Assembly (NCBI GenBank): GCA_034696485.1
Contig: JAQIWT010000068.1
Location: 1-40,463, forward strand
Source: Isohypsibius dastychi
Lineage: Eukaryota; Tardigrada; Eutardigrada; Parachela; Isohypsibiidae
Direction: 5' to 3'
Length of the DNA stretch: 40,463 nt
How positions within the stretch are numbered: the stretch's first letter is position 1; every line of letters starts with the position of its first letter. The notes under the pieces are model-generated. The model did no database searches and had not been told where the DNA came from. It was given only the letters and a program-made list of their open reading frames with translations. Positions 8,845-18,382 of this stretch are shown here, piece by piece. The translations under genes and the position numbers were made by a program.

Positions 8845-10575
8845 CTATTTCAGAGAATGATTAGCCTTCCAATTTTTCCTATTCCAGAGGTAGTGATGCC
8901 ATGGTCCCCGTTCATCGAGAAGCGTTAGCCCAGAGCGGTAGCGTTCTCCGAGCTGGTATTCATCATTGTCCCTTACTAAGACATGCGCCATCGGGAAAGA
9001 TGGAAGAACGGCAACATCTTTCCCCGTATTCATCTCCTCCCGGAACCCGAAGAATGCCATCCCATAGAAGTGGGCTGAGCGAGGATCACTATAGAGCACC
9101 ACCAAGGGAGCATGGATTGTTTGAACTGCTTTTTGAACCTCGCGAAGGATAGGCGCCGTCGATCGTGACTGAGATATGGACGTTGAAGTACCGGCCGCAA
9201 TGGTACAAGTACAAATGGCAAGACACGCCGAAAATTGAATAAGAGAGTCGTACCAGGAACCTTCGCCTCTTCTTTGTCGAATGATGATGAGACTTCCCTG
9301 TAAGACGGCCAAAGCCCCTACGGGAAAGAGAGGCGCCTTCTCCCAAAACATACTGAACAGAAGAAATCCCACGGAAACACTGCTGACAATGAGGGCCGAG
9401 TATTGCAGAGATTTTTGTGAGATCCACGGAGTTCCTTCTTTCTCCCAACGCATCAACACGTAGGCAAGTATCAATGCCCAACCTCCTATGGCGGGGAAGG
9501 TGTATGTCGGGAGGATATTTCTTGCGATGGTAAAGAAAAGAAGTGGAAATACTCCCCAACAACCAACAAATAAAAAGAGCGGATCCTCCTTCATCCATAA
9601 TCGAAATTTCTGTCTCCGTTCCTTGGAAAAAGCTCCTCGAAGCAGAAGCAGGACCCAAGGGAAAAAGACCCCACAAAAGAAAAGCCAGATCGTTCCATAA
9701 GGTTCCTTATGAGCCGACCCATATCGAATGCCGAATTTATGGGTGAGAAAGCGTCCAAAATTTTCTTTCAAGAAAAAATACTGCAGAAATCCAGGATTTC
9801 GTTTCTCTGCCTCCCAATACCAGGGGATGCTGATTGCCAGAAAAAGAAGAGGCCCGCTCATCCATGGAAGTCTTTGAAGCGTTCTCCAACGTTTCATAAA
9901 AAGAATCCAAAAGAAGATAGGGAGTCCTGCAAGTACAACAGCGATTGGTCCCTTTACGAGCATTCCAATGGCAAGTGCCAAAAAAAACAAATGCCCGAAC
10001 CACCACTGCGCACGGGGGGAATCAAGAAAACCTTGAGTCGATCGCAGATCGCTACTCGTGCAGATAAGAAATGAGATAAGTGCGGTGATCACGCACGCGG
10101 AGAGATTTGCATCGGTTAAACAGGAGGGTGCGAATATAAGAATACCAGAGCTTGAGAAAAATATAAGTGATCCAAGAAGTCCTACTTTCTTCCCAAATGC
10201 CCAAGAGCCAAGGAGACCAACCATCATGGTGCAGATCAACGTAGCAATGAAACTTGGAAAGCGCGCACCGAATTCGTTGATTCCAAAAGTTGCGAGTGAC
10301 AACGCTGTCAACCAGATATGAAATGGTGGTTTTGCTTGATAGGGCAACCATCCCCCACCAAATTCATGAATCTCTGGAACTATCCAATCTCCTGTAAGAA
10401 GCATTCGGAGAGCTGATCCGGCGAACCTTCCCTCGGAGGGATCCACAAGATCCGGCATAGATAAAATTACGAATCGTGCAATCCAGCATAAAAGAAGCAG
10501 CCGGAAAGCAAAGAGCTCGGATGTAGGAGATGATGAGAGAGGTAATTGATCCGGGTTCTGGAATCGATCCGTCAT
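8845..10575 (-). CDS. Polyprenyl-phosphate-dependent membrane glycosyltransferase (GT39/GT83, ArnT/PMT-like)
   Basis: This is a 576-residue integral membrane protein with about a dozen hydrophobic helices. Its first periplasmic loop has the GT-C signature of this superfamily: VDPSEGRFAGSAL (44-56) with the acidic residue needed for metal and sugar donor, then TGDW (61-64) and KPPFHIW (82-88). Relatives move a sugar from a polyprenyl-phosphate carrier to a protein or lipid (for example L-Ara4N to lipid A by ArnT). Its start overlaps the murD stop in an ATGA arrangement (10572-10575), and ftsW follows 19 bases after its stop. Placement inside the dcw cluster suggests it acts on peptidoglycan, a lipid-linked precursor or a division protein, but donor and acceptor are unknown. 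Confidence 0.88.
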   Translation of the reverse strand: MTDRFQNPDQLPLSSSPTSELFAFRLLLLCWIARFVILSMPDLVDPSEGRFAGSALRMLLTGDWIVPEIHEFGGGWLPYQAKPPFHIWLTALSLATFGINEFGARFPSFIATLICTMMVGLLGSWAFGKKVGLLGSLIFFSSSGILIFAPSCLTDANLSACVITALISFLICTSSDLRSTQGFLDSPRAQWWFGHLFFLALAIGMLVKGPIAVVLAGLPIFFWILFMKRWRTLQRLPWMSGPLLFLAISIPWYWEAEKRNPGFLQYFFLKENFGRFLTHKFGIRYGSAHKEPYGTIWLFFCGVFFPWVLLLLRGAFSKERRQKFRLWMKEDPLFLFVGCWGVFPLLFFTIARNILPTYTFPAIGGWALILAYVLMRWEKEGTPWISQKSLQYSALIVSSVSVGFLLFSMFWEKAPLFPVGALAVLQGSLIIIRQRRGEGSWYDSLIQFSACLAICTCTIAAGTSTSISQSRSTAPILREVQKAVQTIHAPLVVLYSDPRSAHFYGMAFFGFREEMNTGKDVAVLPSFPMAHVLVRDNDEYQLGERYRSGLTLLDERGPWHHYLWNRKNWKANHSLK

Positions 10576-12050
10576 AAGTCTTCACAGTATTGTCGAAAGA
10601 CCTCGCCGCGATGTTCAAAATCCAAAAACTCATCAAAACTCGCACACCCTGGAGTAAACAACACGACATCTCCCGGTTGAGCAGCTCGCCGTGCTTGCTC
10701 CACCGCTTCGCGAAGTTTCCCCGATGGACGCCAAGAAATCTGCCAGGCATCACAGTGATCAGCGATGATATTTGCATCCTTACCAAAGCAAATTATCGGA
10801 GCCAACGATGGAATATTTTTCAATTCCGAAAAAAGCGGCTCCCAAGATCCGGCTTTCGAAAGGCCTCCCAGTAAGAGATGAATAGGACGATCTGGCCAAT
10901 GAGAAGCAACGGTTCGGACTGCTGCTAATGAAGCTGCTACCGTGGTGGATTTGGAATCGTTGATCCAGAGGACAGAGTTATATTCTCCAAGCAACTGAAG
11001 ACGATGAGACAAGGGAGCGAAATCCAGTAGCCCTGTTTGTATCCCGTCAGGAGACCCTCCAACAGATAATGCGGCAAGAGCAGCCGCAGCCATATTATAT
11101 CGATTATGCAGTCCTAGGAGCTTTGCCCCCTTTAAAGGAAATACGAAATGTTTCCCCGAGAGGTATACCTGAATTTCATCGATTCCTTTTGCAGGATGAT
11201 ACTGAATAGTCGCCCCCTCTCCTTTTACCGCTTGGCCAAAGGACCAAACCTTCGCATGCATCTTAGATCGGATGGTACGTGCGTGAACATCATCATCATT
11301 GAGAATAGCGATATCTTGAGGAGTCTGATGGGCGAAGATTTTGGTCTTAGCTTCCAGGTAGCGCTCCATGGAACCATGTCGTTCCAGATGATTATCAGAA
11401 AGGTTCAAAAGAAGCGCGACTCGAGGATGAAAAACAGTGCAAGATTCCAATTGATAACTTGATGCCTCTGCAACCAGATATTCATTGGGAAGCTTTTCGG
11501 TTTGATTTGCCTCAAGAGACGAGACAACAGGAGTACCGACATTTCCACACAAAGTGGAATGAATCCCTTCTCGTTGCAACAAATGATGGATCAAGGATAC
11601 GGTCGTAGTCTTTCCGTTGCTTCCTGTCACCGCTATACACTCCCGGCCAGAGAGTTCAACTCCAAGTTCGAACTCTCCAACGATTGGAATGTCGCGACGG
11701 ATAACAGCTCCCACCATCGCGGACTCAAGCGATACTCCCGGACTTGCTACTGCCAGAGCAACTCTCTCCAGAAATGGGGTTAATCCTTCGCCATCGATTC
11801 CAAATTCCAGTGCAACGCCAGCAGTTTTGAGTTTATCTATCTGAGGAAGATGCTTCGACCGAGAGGAGAATCGTTGCCATGGCTCTCGCTCGACACCAAT
11901 GGCTTCAATTCCCATGCGTTGAAAAAAAAGAAGGGCTTCAATCCCAGAAATTCCCAATCCAATAACGATGACCCGTTTTCCCTGCTCACGGATATTTTCT
12001 AATCTTTGAGCAAGATTATCTTGTGAGGAATATTGAGGCATTGAGTCCAT
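10572..12050 (-). CDS. murD: UDP-N-acetylmuramoylalanine--D-glutamate ligase
   Basis: MurD adds D-Glu to UDP-MurNAc-L-Ala using ATP in the cytoplasm. The N-domain begins with VIVIGLGISGIEALLFF. The central P-loop is VTGSNGKTTTVSLIHHLL, followed by the NLSDNHLERHGSMERYLEAK segment that holds ligands and the carbamylated Lys. INDSKSTTVAASLAA and LLGGLSKAGSW mark the C-domain. The frame can be extended upstream to a TTG at 12110 (512 codons), but family members start ~15-30 residues before GLGISG, so I prefer the ATG at 12050 (492 codons). No ribosome site settles this. The 3' end overlaps the glycosyltransferase start by four bases, which implies translational coupling. Confidence 0.95.
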   Translation of the reverse strand: MDSMPQYSSQDNLAQRLENIREQGKRVIVIGLGISGIEALLFFQRMGIEAIGVEREPWQRFSSRSKHLPQIDKLKTAGVALEFGIDGEGLTPFLERVALAVASPGVSLESAMVGAVIRRDIPIVGEFELGVELSGRECIAVTGSNGKTTTVSLIHHLLQREGIHSTLCGNVGTPVVSSLEANQTEKLPNEYLVAEASSYQLESCTVFHPRVALLLNLSDNHLERHGSMERYLEAKTKIFAHQTPQDIAILNDDDVHARTIRSKMHAKVWSFGQAVKGEGATIQYHPAKGIDEIQVYLSGKHFVFPLKGAKLLGLHNRYNMAAAALAALSVGGSPDGIQTGLLDFAPLSHRLQLLGEYNSVLWINDSKSTTVAASLAAVRTVASHWPDRPIHLLLGGLSKAGSWEPLFSELKNIPSLAPIICFGKDANIIADHCDAWQISWRPSGKLREAVEQARRAAQPGDVVLFTPGCASFDEFLDFEHRGEVFRQYCEDL

Positions 12051-12228
12051 GATGAAACTTGAATCGCTCAGACGAGTTCGAAAAATTCGCGTGACGGGCG
12101 AATGAAGCAAAGAGTAGAAGATAGCCTCCTACGAACAAAAGCATGTCTCTCGAGGCCTTTCAATTGTAAGCAACGGGCACGAGAGTTTCAAGGGATTTTA
12201 GTGAGGGAAAGAAACATATCAAGGGACT

Positions 12229-12302
12229 GTCATTGCGAGGAGGAGCGCAGCGACGACAAAGCAACCCCAACGAAGCGTTTGTGCATTCGGGGAGGAAATA
12301 AT
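12229..12302 (+). repeat. Dispersed intergenic repeat, copy A
   Basis: The element begins GTCATTGCGAGGAGGAGCGC, continues with an AGCGACGACAAAGCAACC core and ends with GCGTTTGTGCATTCGGGGAGGAAAT. It matches copy B (20466-20538, opposite strand) at both ends with small changes in the middle. It fills most of the 243-303-base gap between mraY and murD, the only gap of that size inside the dcw cluster. The opening half resembles GTCATTGCGAGGAGC-type repeats that I recall from gaps of many bacterial genomes. Confidence 0.75.
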
Positions 12303-12353
12303 AACTTCTACTCATAAGGACAGCTCTTTGAACCGTCCCTTTTTCTCCCCCCT

Positions 12354-13433
12354 CTACCGAAGCTTCAAACTCGACAAAGAGATCAAAGCAAGAACAATGG
12401 AGATAATCCAAAAACGAACGATAATCTTTGGTTCAGCCCAACCCTTCAATTCATAATGGTGATGAATCGGAGCCATGCGAAAAATTCGCTTTTTGGTAAG
12501 CTTGTAATAGTATCGCTGAATGATCACAGAAAGTGCCTCGATCACGAAAATCCCTCCACACACGATCAATATGAGCTCTTGTTTCACAGCGATAGCAATA
12601 AACCCGAGGACTCCTCCTAAGGCAAGCGCCCCGGTATCCCCCATAAATACCTGGGCGGGAAATGTATTGTACCAGAGAAACCCGAGCCCTCCTGCAAAAA
12701 GACTCGCTAGTATAATGCTTATCTCTCCCACACCAGGGAGATGGGCAATCTTGAGATATTCTGCGATTTCGGCATGCCCCCCTACATATGCAAATACCGC
12801 ATAGGTCATGGCTACCGTCATGACGGGACCAATTGCCAATCCATCAAGACCATCCGTAAGATTTACGGCATTGGAGGTTCCAATAATCACCAACATCGCA
12901 AAAGGAATAAAAAAGAGTCCCAAAGAGATGGCGTATTCCTTCACAAAGGGAATATTCAAAGTAGTTGGAAAGCCAATCAAGATAAGGCCAATAGCCCCAA
13001 AAGCTGCTATTCCCGCCTGCCATTTCAGCTTCTGGCTCTCAGATAATCCGTTTGAATTCTGTTTCGTGATCTTTGCCCAATCATCGCGAAAACCCAACCA
13101 AGCAAAAGCCGACATCACTGCGATGGTAAGCCAAACGTATCGATTGAGAAGGTCACAGAAAAGGAGAGCAGAAAGGAGTACTCCAACAATAATGACAAGT
13201 CCTCCCATCGTAGGAGTTCCTTTTTTCAACTCATGATCTTTTGGTCCATCGTCTCGAATAGGCTGACCCTTCACGCCCAATTGCTTCAGCTTCCGTATAT
13301 ACGCTGGCTGAACAAACAGGACGAAAGTGAAAGTAAAGAGAAAAGAGCAGATAGCCCGGAAGGTGATGTACTTAAAAACATTCAACCAGGAGTAGTGCTG
13401 AGAAAGCCATTGAGAAAGAATATAGTAAGTCAA
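12354..13433 (-). CDS. mraY: Phospho-N-acetylmuramoyl-pentapeptide transferase
   Basis: MraY moves phospho-MurNAc-pentapeptide from UDP to undecaprenyl phosphate, forming lipid I in the inner membrane. It has 359 residues with ten hydrophobic helices. Family motifs are DDGPKDHELKKGTPTMGGL (~82-100), SESQKLKWQ, the catalytic NLTDGLDGLAIGP and NTFPAQVFMGDTGALALGG, and the PIHHHYELKGWAEPKI loop near the C-terminus. The start codon is TTG at 13433, with GGGGAG six bases upstream at the murF stop. The next gene, murD, follows only after the repeat-bearing gap. Confidence 0.98.
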   Translation of the reverse strand: MTYYILSQWLSQHYSWLNVFKYITFRAICSFLFTFTFVLFVQPAYIRKLKQLGVKGQPIRDDGPKDHELKKGTPTMGGLVIIVGVLLSALLFCDLLNRYVWLTIAVMSAFAWLGFRDDWAKITKQNSNGLSESQKLKWQAGIAAFGAIGLILIGFPTTLNIPFVKEYAISLGLFFIPFAMLVIIGTSNAVNLTDGLDGLAIGPVMTVAMTYAVFAYVGGHAEIAEYLKIAHLPGVGEISIILASLFAGGLGFLWYNTFPAQVFMGDTGALALGGVLGFIAIAVKQELILIVCGGIFVIEALSVIIQRYYYKLTKKRIFRMAPIHHHYELKGWAEPKIIVRFWIISIVLALISLSSLKLR

Positions 13434-13436
13434 CGA

Positions 13437-14957
13437 TTACTCCCCTTTCTTGGTTTCAAATTTTTCACGACGTGCCTGTTCTAAGAATTCTGCGGCAACA
13501 GATTCAGCAGTCACCTCCCGTTCCTGATAGGGAGCCAAGAGTTCTGCCACGACTCGATCGAGCCCGGTACCTCGCGAGGCTTTCACAAAAAGGATATCAA
13601 ATGCCTCGTCTCGAATAAGCGGGACCGCAGCCAAGGCATCATCAACATGAAAGGCCTTTCGACCGGCTCGCTTTCCCTCCTCAAGCAAGACCTTCGAATA
13701 ATCGCCCACCCCTATACATCGTTCTGTTGGAAAGCGGGTGGCAAGTTGAGCCATCTCACGGTGAGCCGCCTCCGAATGACTCCCGAGCTCTCGCATATCC
13801 CCCAACACGAGCGCGACTTTTAGGCCTGATTCAGCGGCATCTTTTGCGAGCGCCAGAAGCGCCGTCATCGATTCAAGGTTCGCATTATAACTATCATCTA
13901 CGATCTTTCTTCCATCAGGAAGCTGATGAACCTGCATACGCATCAACGGTGCCGTGAATTTCGCAAGACCAGCAATGATTTGTTGCGGAGTAAGAGAAGG
14001 GAGAAGGCTCCAAGCACTCAGGGCTGCTCCAGCAGCATTGAGCGCGTTATGACGTCCTGGAATGCGCATCTTTACGGGATGCCACTCTCCCGCTAAACGA
14101 ATTTCAAATGAAATACCCTCCAAAATTTGAGATTCGACAGATCGAATGGATACATCACACTCAAGAGAGGTGCCAAATGTTCGAACGCTAAAAGCAGAAC
14201 CCTTCTTTTCAGTAAGTTCTTTCATTAAGATGGAGTTATCCTTGTTCACCACCAATGTACCACCATCTTTCAATCCATCAAGAATCTCTAATTTCGCCTT
14301 TGCGATGTTTTCCAAAGATCCAAGGTTCTCAATATGCGCTGGAGCGACATTCGTTATGGTGGCCACATCGGGACGACCCATTTGAGATAACTGCGACATT
14401 TCTCCTTGATGGTTCATTCCCATTTCCAGGATGCCCCATTCATGCTCCCTTCCCATCTGACAAAGAGAATAAGGAACCCCAACATGATTATTAAAAGACT
14501 TCCGTGAATACATTCCTGGTCCAGTCTCCAGAAGAATGCGGGCAACCATCTCCTTTACGGTGGTTTTTCCGACAGAACCAGTGATCGCCAGTATGGGTCT
14601 TGTAAGCTGATCTCTCCACCAAGAAGCAATAGTTTGAAATGCTTTTAAGGAGTCGGGAACAATCACGATGCGTTCCACATCAGAGACAGAAGTAATGTCC
14701 CCCCCTACTAAGCAGAGGGCGGTTCCCGCTTCGAGTGCCCGAGAGACGAACTGGTTTCCATGCCCGTGCTCTCCCGGTAATGCCACAAAAAGTTCTCCCC
14801 CACGAATATTCCGTGAATCGAATTCCACTCCAAATGCAGTAATTTTCTGAACCGAGGAACAGGCCTCCCTCGCCTCTTCGCAAGATTTTCCTCCAGCAAT
14901 ATCGAGAAGCTGTTGTTTTGAAATAGAGATCCCCATGCGCGAATGGTAAAGGATCAA
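13437..14957 (-). CDS. murF: UDP-N-acetylmuramoyl-tripeptide--D-alanyl-D-alanine ligase
   Basis: MurF adds D-Ala-D-Ala to the UDP-MurNAc-tripeptide. The 506 residues slightly exceed the usual ~450. The P-loop is AITGSVGKTTVKEMVARIL, followed by SFNNHVGVPYSLCQM, LEMGMNHQGEMSQL and VAPAHIENLGSLENIAKAKLEIL, all typical. The C-domain has DDSYNANLESM and LGDMRELGSHSEAAHRE. The ATG at 14957 or a second ATG seven codons later (GISISKQQLLDIAGGK) could be the start; no strong ribosome site separates them. A C-terminal tail of ~35 charged residues (EREVTAESVAAEFLEQARRE and on) extends past the core. Its stop is three bases before mraY. Confidence 0.97.
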   Translation of the reverse strand: MILYHSRMGISISKQQLLDIAGGKSCEEAREACSSVQKITAFGVEFDSRNIRGGELFVALPGEHGHGNQFVSRALEAGTALCLVGGDITSVSDVERIVIVPDSLKAFQTIASWWRDQLTRPILAITGSVGKTTVKEMVARILLETGPGMYSRKSFNNHVGVPYSLCQMGREHEWGILEMGMNHQGEMSQLSQMGRPDVATITNVAPAHIENLGSLENIAKAKLEILDGLKDGGTLVVNKDNSILMKELTEKKGSAFSVRTFGTSLECDVSIRSVESQILEGISFEIRLAGEWHPVKMRIPGRHNALNAAGAALSAWSLLPSLTPQQIIAGLAKFTAPLMRMQVHQLPDGRKIVDDSYNANLESMTALLALAKDAAESGLKVALVLGDMRELGSHSEAAHREMAQLATRFPTERCIGVGDYSKVLLEEGKRAGRKAFHVDDALAAVPLIRDEAFDILFVKASRGTGLDRVVAELLAPYQEREVTAESVAAEFLEQARREKFETKKGE

Positions 14958-15020
14958 GAGCCAGGGTGAAATCCTGGAAGTGATGGGAAGGAATCTTTTT
15001 TGGGGCTGGACAAACAGAAC

Positions 15021-16487
15021 TTACAATCTTTCCGCAAAGGCCTTTTCGACCTCTTCCCGATCGGAAAAATGCAACTTCTCAGATCCGATGATCTGATAGT
15101 CTTCATGCCCTTTTCCTGCTACGAGAACCACATCACCTGGAGTGGCACAACGAATCGCTTCTCGAATCGCTTCTCTACGATCACTCAGAATTTCTCTCGG
15201 AGAGATTCCGGAAACTATCTCAGCGATAATTGCCTCTGGATCTTCCCCTCGGGGATTGTCAGAAGTGACAATAACTTCATCGGCAAGACGAGCAGCGATC
15301 TCTCCCATAATAGGACGCTTTCCCTTGTCACGATCACCCCCACAACCAAAGACGACCCAAAGCTTATTCCGGGGTAACTCTTGCAACGCAAGAAGGGCAC
15401 GTTCAAGAGAGTCAGGAGTATGGGAATAATCGATATAGGCTCGTATCCCGCTCTTCATAACCTGCTCGAGACGTCCGGGGACCTGAGGGATATCCCGGAA
15501 GACCCGAACGACATCAGAAGGTGCATATCCTAATCCTACACAAACTCCAAATGCAGCAGCGATATTAAATGCATTGTGAATACCGATGAAAGAGATCTCG
15601 ACGTGATACCGATGTTGGTCGAATATGAGATGGAACTTTGATCCAGAAGCACTCGGCTCATAATTTTGAATAAGAATGTCGCTCGAATCTGCTATTCCGT
15701 ATGAGAACGTTGGAAATCTGTCGACATATTGAGCGTAAAGAATGCGCCCATGCTCATCATCAATGTTTATAACGGCAATTTTTTTTTCCTTCGATGAGGA
15801 TTCAAGCAGTTCGAATAGCCGCCTCTTTGCAGCAAAGTACGCTTCCATGGTGTGATGATCATCAAGGTGATCACGGGTCAGATTGGTAAAAACCGCCGCA
15901 TCATATGAAACATCATCAGTCCGTGATTGATGGAGTCCCATGGAAGAACTCTCCATCACACAAGCTTTCATGCCTTGATGGTGTCCCCGTTGCAGAAACT
16001 TTTGTAAGTGGACGGCATCAGGGGTGGTCAATCCGATATCTTCTTCATCAATTCCCTGAACTCCTAAAGTACCGATAGAAAAGGCAGGTTCCCCAAGGAG
16101 AGAAAGAATATGGGTGAGGAACCAGGTGGTGGTGGTTTTTCCATTGGTTCCCGTAACTCCCACACAACGAAGATGTTGTGATGGTTCACCAGCAAACAAT
16201 GCAGCACCGGCACTTGCAGCTTTACGAGTATTGGAAACGACTATTCCCGGACGTCCCTTCAGGGACAACTCATCGGAAACGATAGCAGCCACTGCGCCAT
16301 GCTCAAATGCGCCATCCACATGTTCATGTCCGTCGACTACCGTCCCTTGAATAGCAACGAAGATTCCATCGGAGGGCATTCGACGGGAGTCCAAAGAGAT
16401 CCCGGTGATTTTTTCGACAGATCCACGAGCGACCCCACCGATTCGTTCTGCAAGGGCCGAAAGACTATATTGAGAAAGAGCACTCAT
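15021..16487 (-). CDS. murE: UDP-N-acetylmuramoyl-L-alanyl-D-glutamate--2,6-diaminopimelate ligase
   Basis: MurE adds the third stem-peptide residue. The 488-residue protein has the uridine-binding N-domain (GISLDSRRMPSDGIFVAIQG), the P-loop CVGVTGTNGKTTTTWFLTHI, the CVMESSSMGLHQSR stretch and the TRDHLDDH segment before the carbamylated Lys. Residues 410-413 read DNPR, followed by GEDP; this is the selectivity motif of meso-diaminopimelate ligases, whereas lysine-type enzymes differ here. This tells that the peptidoglycan is mDAP type. It starts six bases after the ftsI stop. 63 bases separate its stop from murF. Confidence 0.97.
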   Translation of the reverse strand: MSALSQYSLSALAERIGGVARGSVEKITGISLDSRRMPSDGIFVAIQGTVVDGHEHVDGAFEHGAVAAIVSDELSLKGRPGIVVSNTRKAASAGAALFAGEPSQHLRCVGVTGTNGKTTTTWFLTHILSLLGEPAFSIGTLGVQGIDEEDIGLTTPDAVHLQKFLQRGHHQGMKACVMESSSMGLHQSRTDDVSYDAAVFTNLTRDHLDDHHTMEAYFAAKRRLFELLESSSKEKKIAVINIDDEHGRILYAQYVDRFPTFSYGIADSSDILIQNYEPSASGSKFHLIFDQHRYHVEISFIGIHNAFNIAAAFGVCVGLGYAPSDVVRVFRDIPQVPGRLEQVMKSGIRAYIDYSHTPDSLERALLALQELPRNKLWVVFGCGGDRDKGKRPIMGEIAARLADEVIVTSDNPRGEDPEAIIAEIVSGISPREILSDRREAIREAIRCATPGDVVLVAGKGHEDYQIIGSEKLHFSDREEVEKAFAERL

Positions 16488-16493
16488 ATTCGG

Positions 16494-18305
16494 CTAAGAA
16501 CGCGCATGGGAAGAGATCGGTGACACCTCTCCGTCTAACGGTCTCGGTGAACCTCCACCAATTTCACGTCGAGTAGTAAGATACTGAAGAGAGCGTTGCA
16601 TGATACGTTGCCAAATGGGAGCCGCCACAGCACCTCCATATATTTGTCCTTTTGAAGGCTCATCGGCAATGACAATCAAAGAATATCGTTCCTTCACCCC
16701 AATAGGAGTTGCATCCGCAAATCCTATATAAGAAGCGATGTATTTTCCCGACATATATCCTCTTCCACCGGGCCGAGCTTTTTGAGCGGTGCCGGTTTTC
16801 CCTCCCACCCGAATTCCTGGAATCTTCGAAAGTTTCCCCGTTCCATGTTCATCCTCTACTACTCCATAAAGCATCTCTTGAACTTGTGTGGCGGTTTTCT
16901 CAGATATGATTCTCTTTGACTGGGAAGACCGATCATCGCGAACAAGACGAAGCGTAGTGAGATTTCCTCCATTCGCTAGAGAAGAAAATGCGCGGATCAT
17001 CTGCAAAGGGGTAACGGCTATGCCTTGCCCAAAGGAGTGAGTGGCAATATCAACCATTGCCCAGGTGGAAACGTTTCGAAATATTCCTGAACTTTCACCT
17101 GGAAGACCAAGTTTGCTTACCTCTCCAAAACCATATCCCCGAAGCCCCTGATAAAGTCTTTCCCTTCCCATTCGGGCACCCACTTTGGTCATTCCGATAT
17201 TCGAAGATCGCACGACTACATCATGAAAACTGACCGTGTCGACCGGATGTACGTCTTTGATGACCTTGTTACTGAACTGATATCGCCCGTGCTCACAATT
17301 GATCATATCAGAAGGCTTAATCACTCCAGCATCAATGGCAGCTGCTGCAACAAGCGGCTTCATGGTAGAGCCAGGCTCGTATACTGTTTCTGCCAGCAAA
17401 TTATGCAACGCCCGTTTATCGACGCTGTCGGTGTTGAAATTGACTCCTGGAGATTGACCCATGGTAATAATCTCTCCCGATTCAGAATCGACCATCACTG
17501 CCATAATGGATTTTGCCCCTGAATCCGCTCGACCTCTTTCAATCTCTTCCTCCATAATGACTTGGAGATCAGCATCAATAGTCAGCTTGAGGGAGTCTCC
17601 CTTGGGAAGCTCTAATTCATAGTCTCCACTCCGTGAGGACTGAATAATATTTCCATAGGCATCCTTATTCGCCTTGGTGGTGATTCCTGCTCGATGGAGG
17701 TAACGCTCGTGGAGCATTTCAAGCCCAGATAAACCTTGCCCATCAATACCGACTTTACCAATAAGAGTGCTGCCAGCCTGGTTATACGGATAGTATCGCC
17801 TCGACTCCATGGCAAAACCAATCGCGGGATCTTTCAATGCCTGCACTCGTTCGGCGACATTTCGTGGTATTTGTCTTGCAATCCAAACAAATGGGGATGG
17901 TTCAGCAAGTTTTCGAAGAATAATATTCTTCGGCAAGCCCAGGGCGGTAGCAAGCTTCTGAGCCGCCTCTTCTTTGTTGCGGATTTGCTTCGGACGCGCG
18001 TAAACCGATCCCGCGGGAACACTCACAGCAAAGAGTTTATCATTCCGATCGAGAATTGGTCCTCTCTCAGAAGCAAGTTTTACCTCTGCGAAATGCTGCC
18101 GAATCGCCCATTCTTGCCACTTTTCAAAGTTTGATATCTGCAAGCTAAAAAGGCGCGCAACAACAACTCCACTCCAGAGAATACAGAGAAGAAAGATCAC
18201 TCCAAGTTTTTTATCCTTTGGAGTCGATATTCTTTCCGTTGTGGATCGAGACATTCCCCGGGAGAAATCTTGCAGAAGAATGCTTCTGGAGGGGAATTGG
18301 GTCAT
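16494..18305 (-). CDS. ftsI: Division-specific peptidoglycan transpeptidase (class B PBP, FtsI/PBP3)
   Basis: This protein cross-links septal peptidoglycan with FtsW as partner. After a ~33-residue cytoplasmic tail comes one membrane helix (~34-54), then the PBP dimerisation domain with RGPILDRNDKLFAVS (~81-96). The transpeptidase domain has all three catalytic motifs: STMK (S313, K316), SSN (367-369) and KTGT (503-506). At 603 residues it is of normal length, and there is no C-terminal PASTA domain. The start at 18305 lacks a good ribosome site; the in-frame ATG at 18254 is possible. 77 bases separate it from ftsL. Confidence 0.96.
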   Translation of the reverse strand: MTQFPSRSILLQDFSRGMSRSTTERISTPKDKKLGVIFLLCILWSGVVVARLFSLQISNFEKWQEWAIRQHFAEVKLASERGPILDRNDKLFAVSVPAGSVYARPKQIRNKEEAAQKLATALGLPKNIILRKLAEPSPFVWIARQIPRNVAERVQALKDPAIGFAMESRRYYPYNQAGSTLIGKVGIDGQGLSGLEMLHERYLHRAGITTKANKDAYGNIIQSSRSGDYELELPKGDSLKLTIDADLQVIMEEEIERGRADSGAKSIMAVMVDSESGEIITMGQSPGVNFNTDSVDKRALHNLLAETVYEPGSTMKPLVAAAAIDAGVIKPSDMINCEHGRYQFSNKVIKDVHPVDTVSFHDVVVRSSNIGMTKVGARMGRERLYQGLRGYGFGEVSKLGLPGESSGIFRNVSTWAMVDIATHSFGQGIAVTPLQMIRAFSSLANGGNLTTLRLVRDDRSSQSKRIISEKTATQVQEMLYGVVEDEHGTGKLSKIPGIRVGGKTGTAQKARPGGRGYMSGKYIASYIGFADATPIGVKERYSLIVIADEPSKGQIYGGAVAAPIWQRIMQRSLQYLTTRREIGGGSPRPLDGEVSPISSHARS

Positions 18306-18382
18306 ACTACGGTATCCGCATACACAACTAAGACTGCCTGAACGTATGAGTCTCTCGTCTCAAGGAGAATACACAGAGACTC

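Noticed and set aside
12051-12110. Extended murD start at TTG 12110
   Set aside because: It makes a 512-residue protein with a non-conserved lead; ATG 12050 gives a length closer to the family. Not fully excluded.
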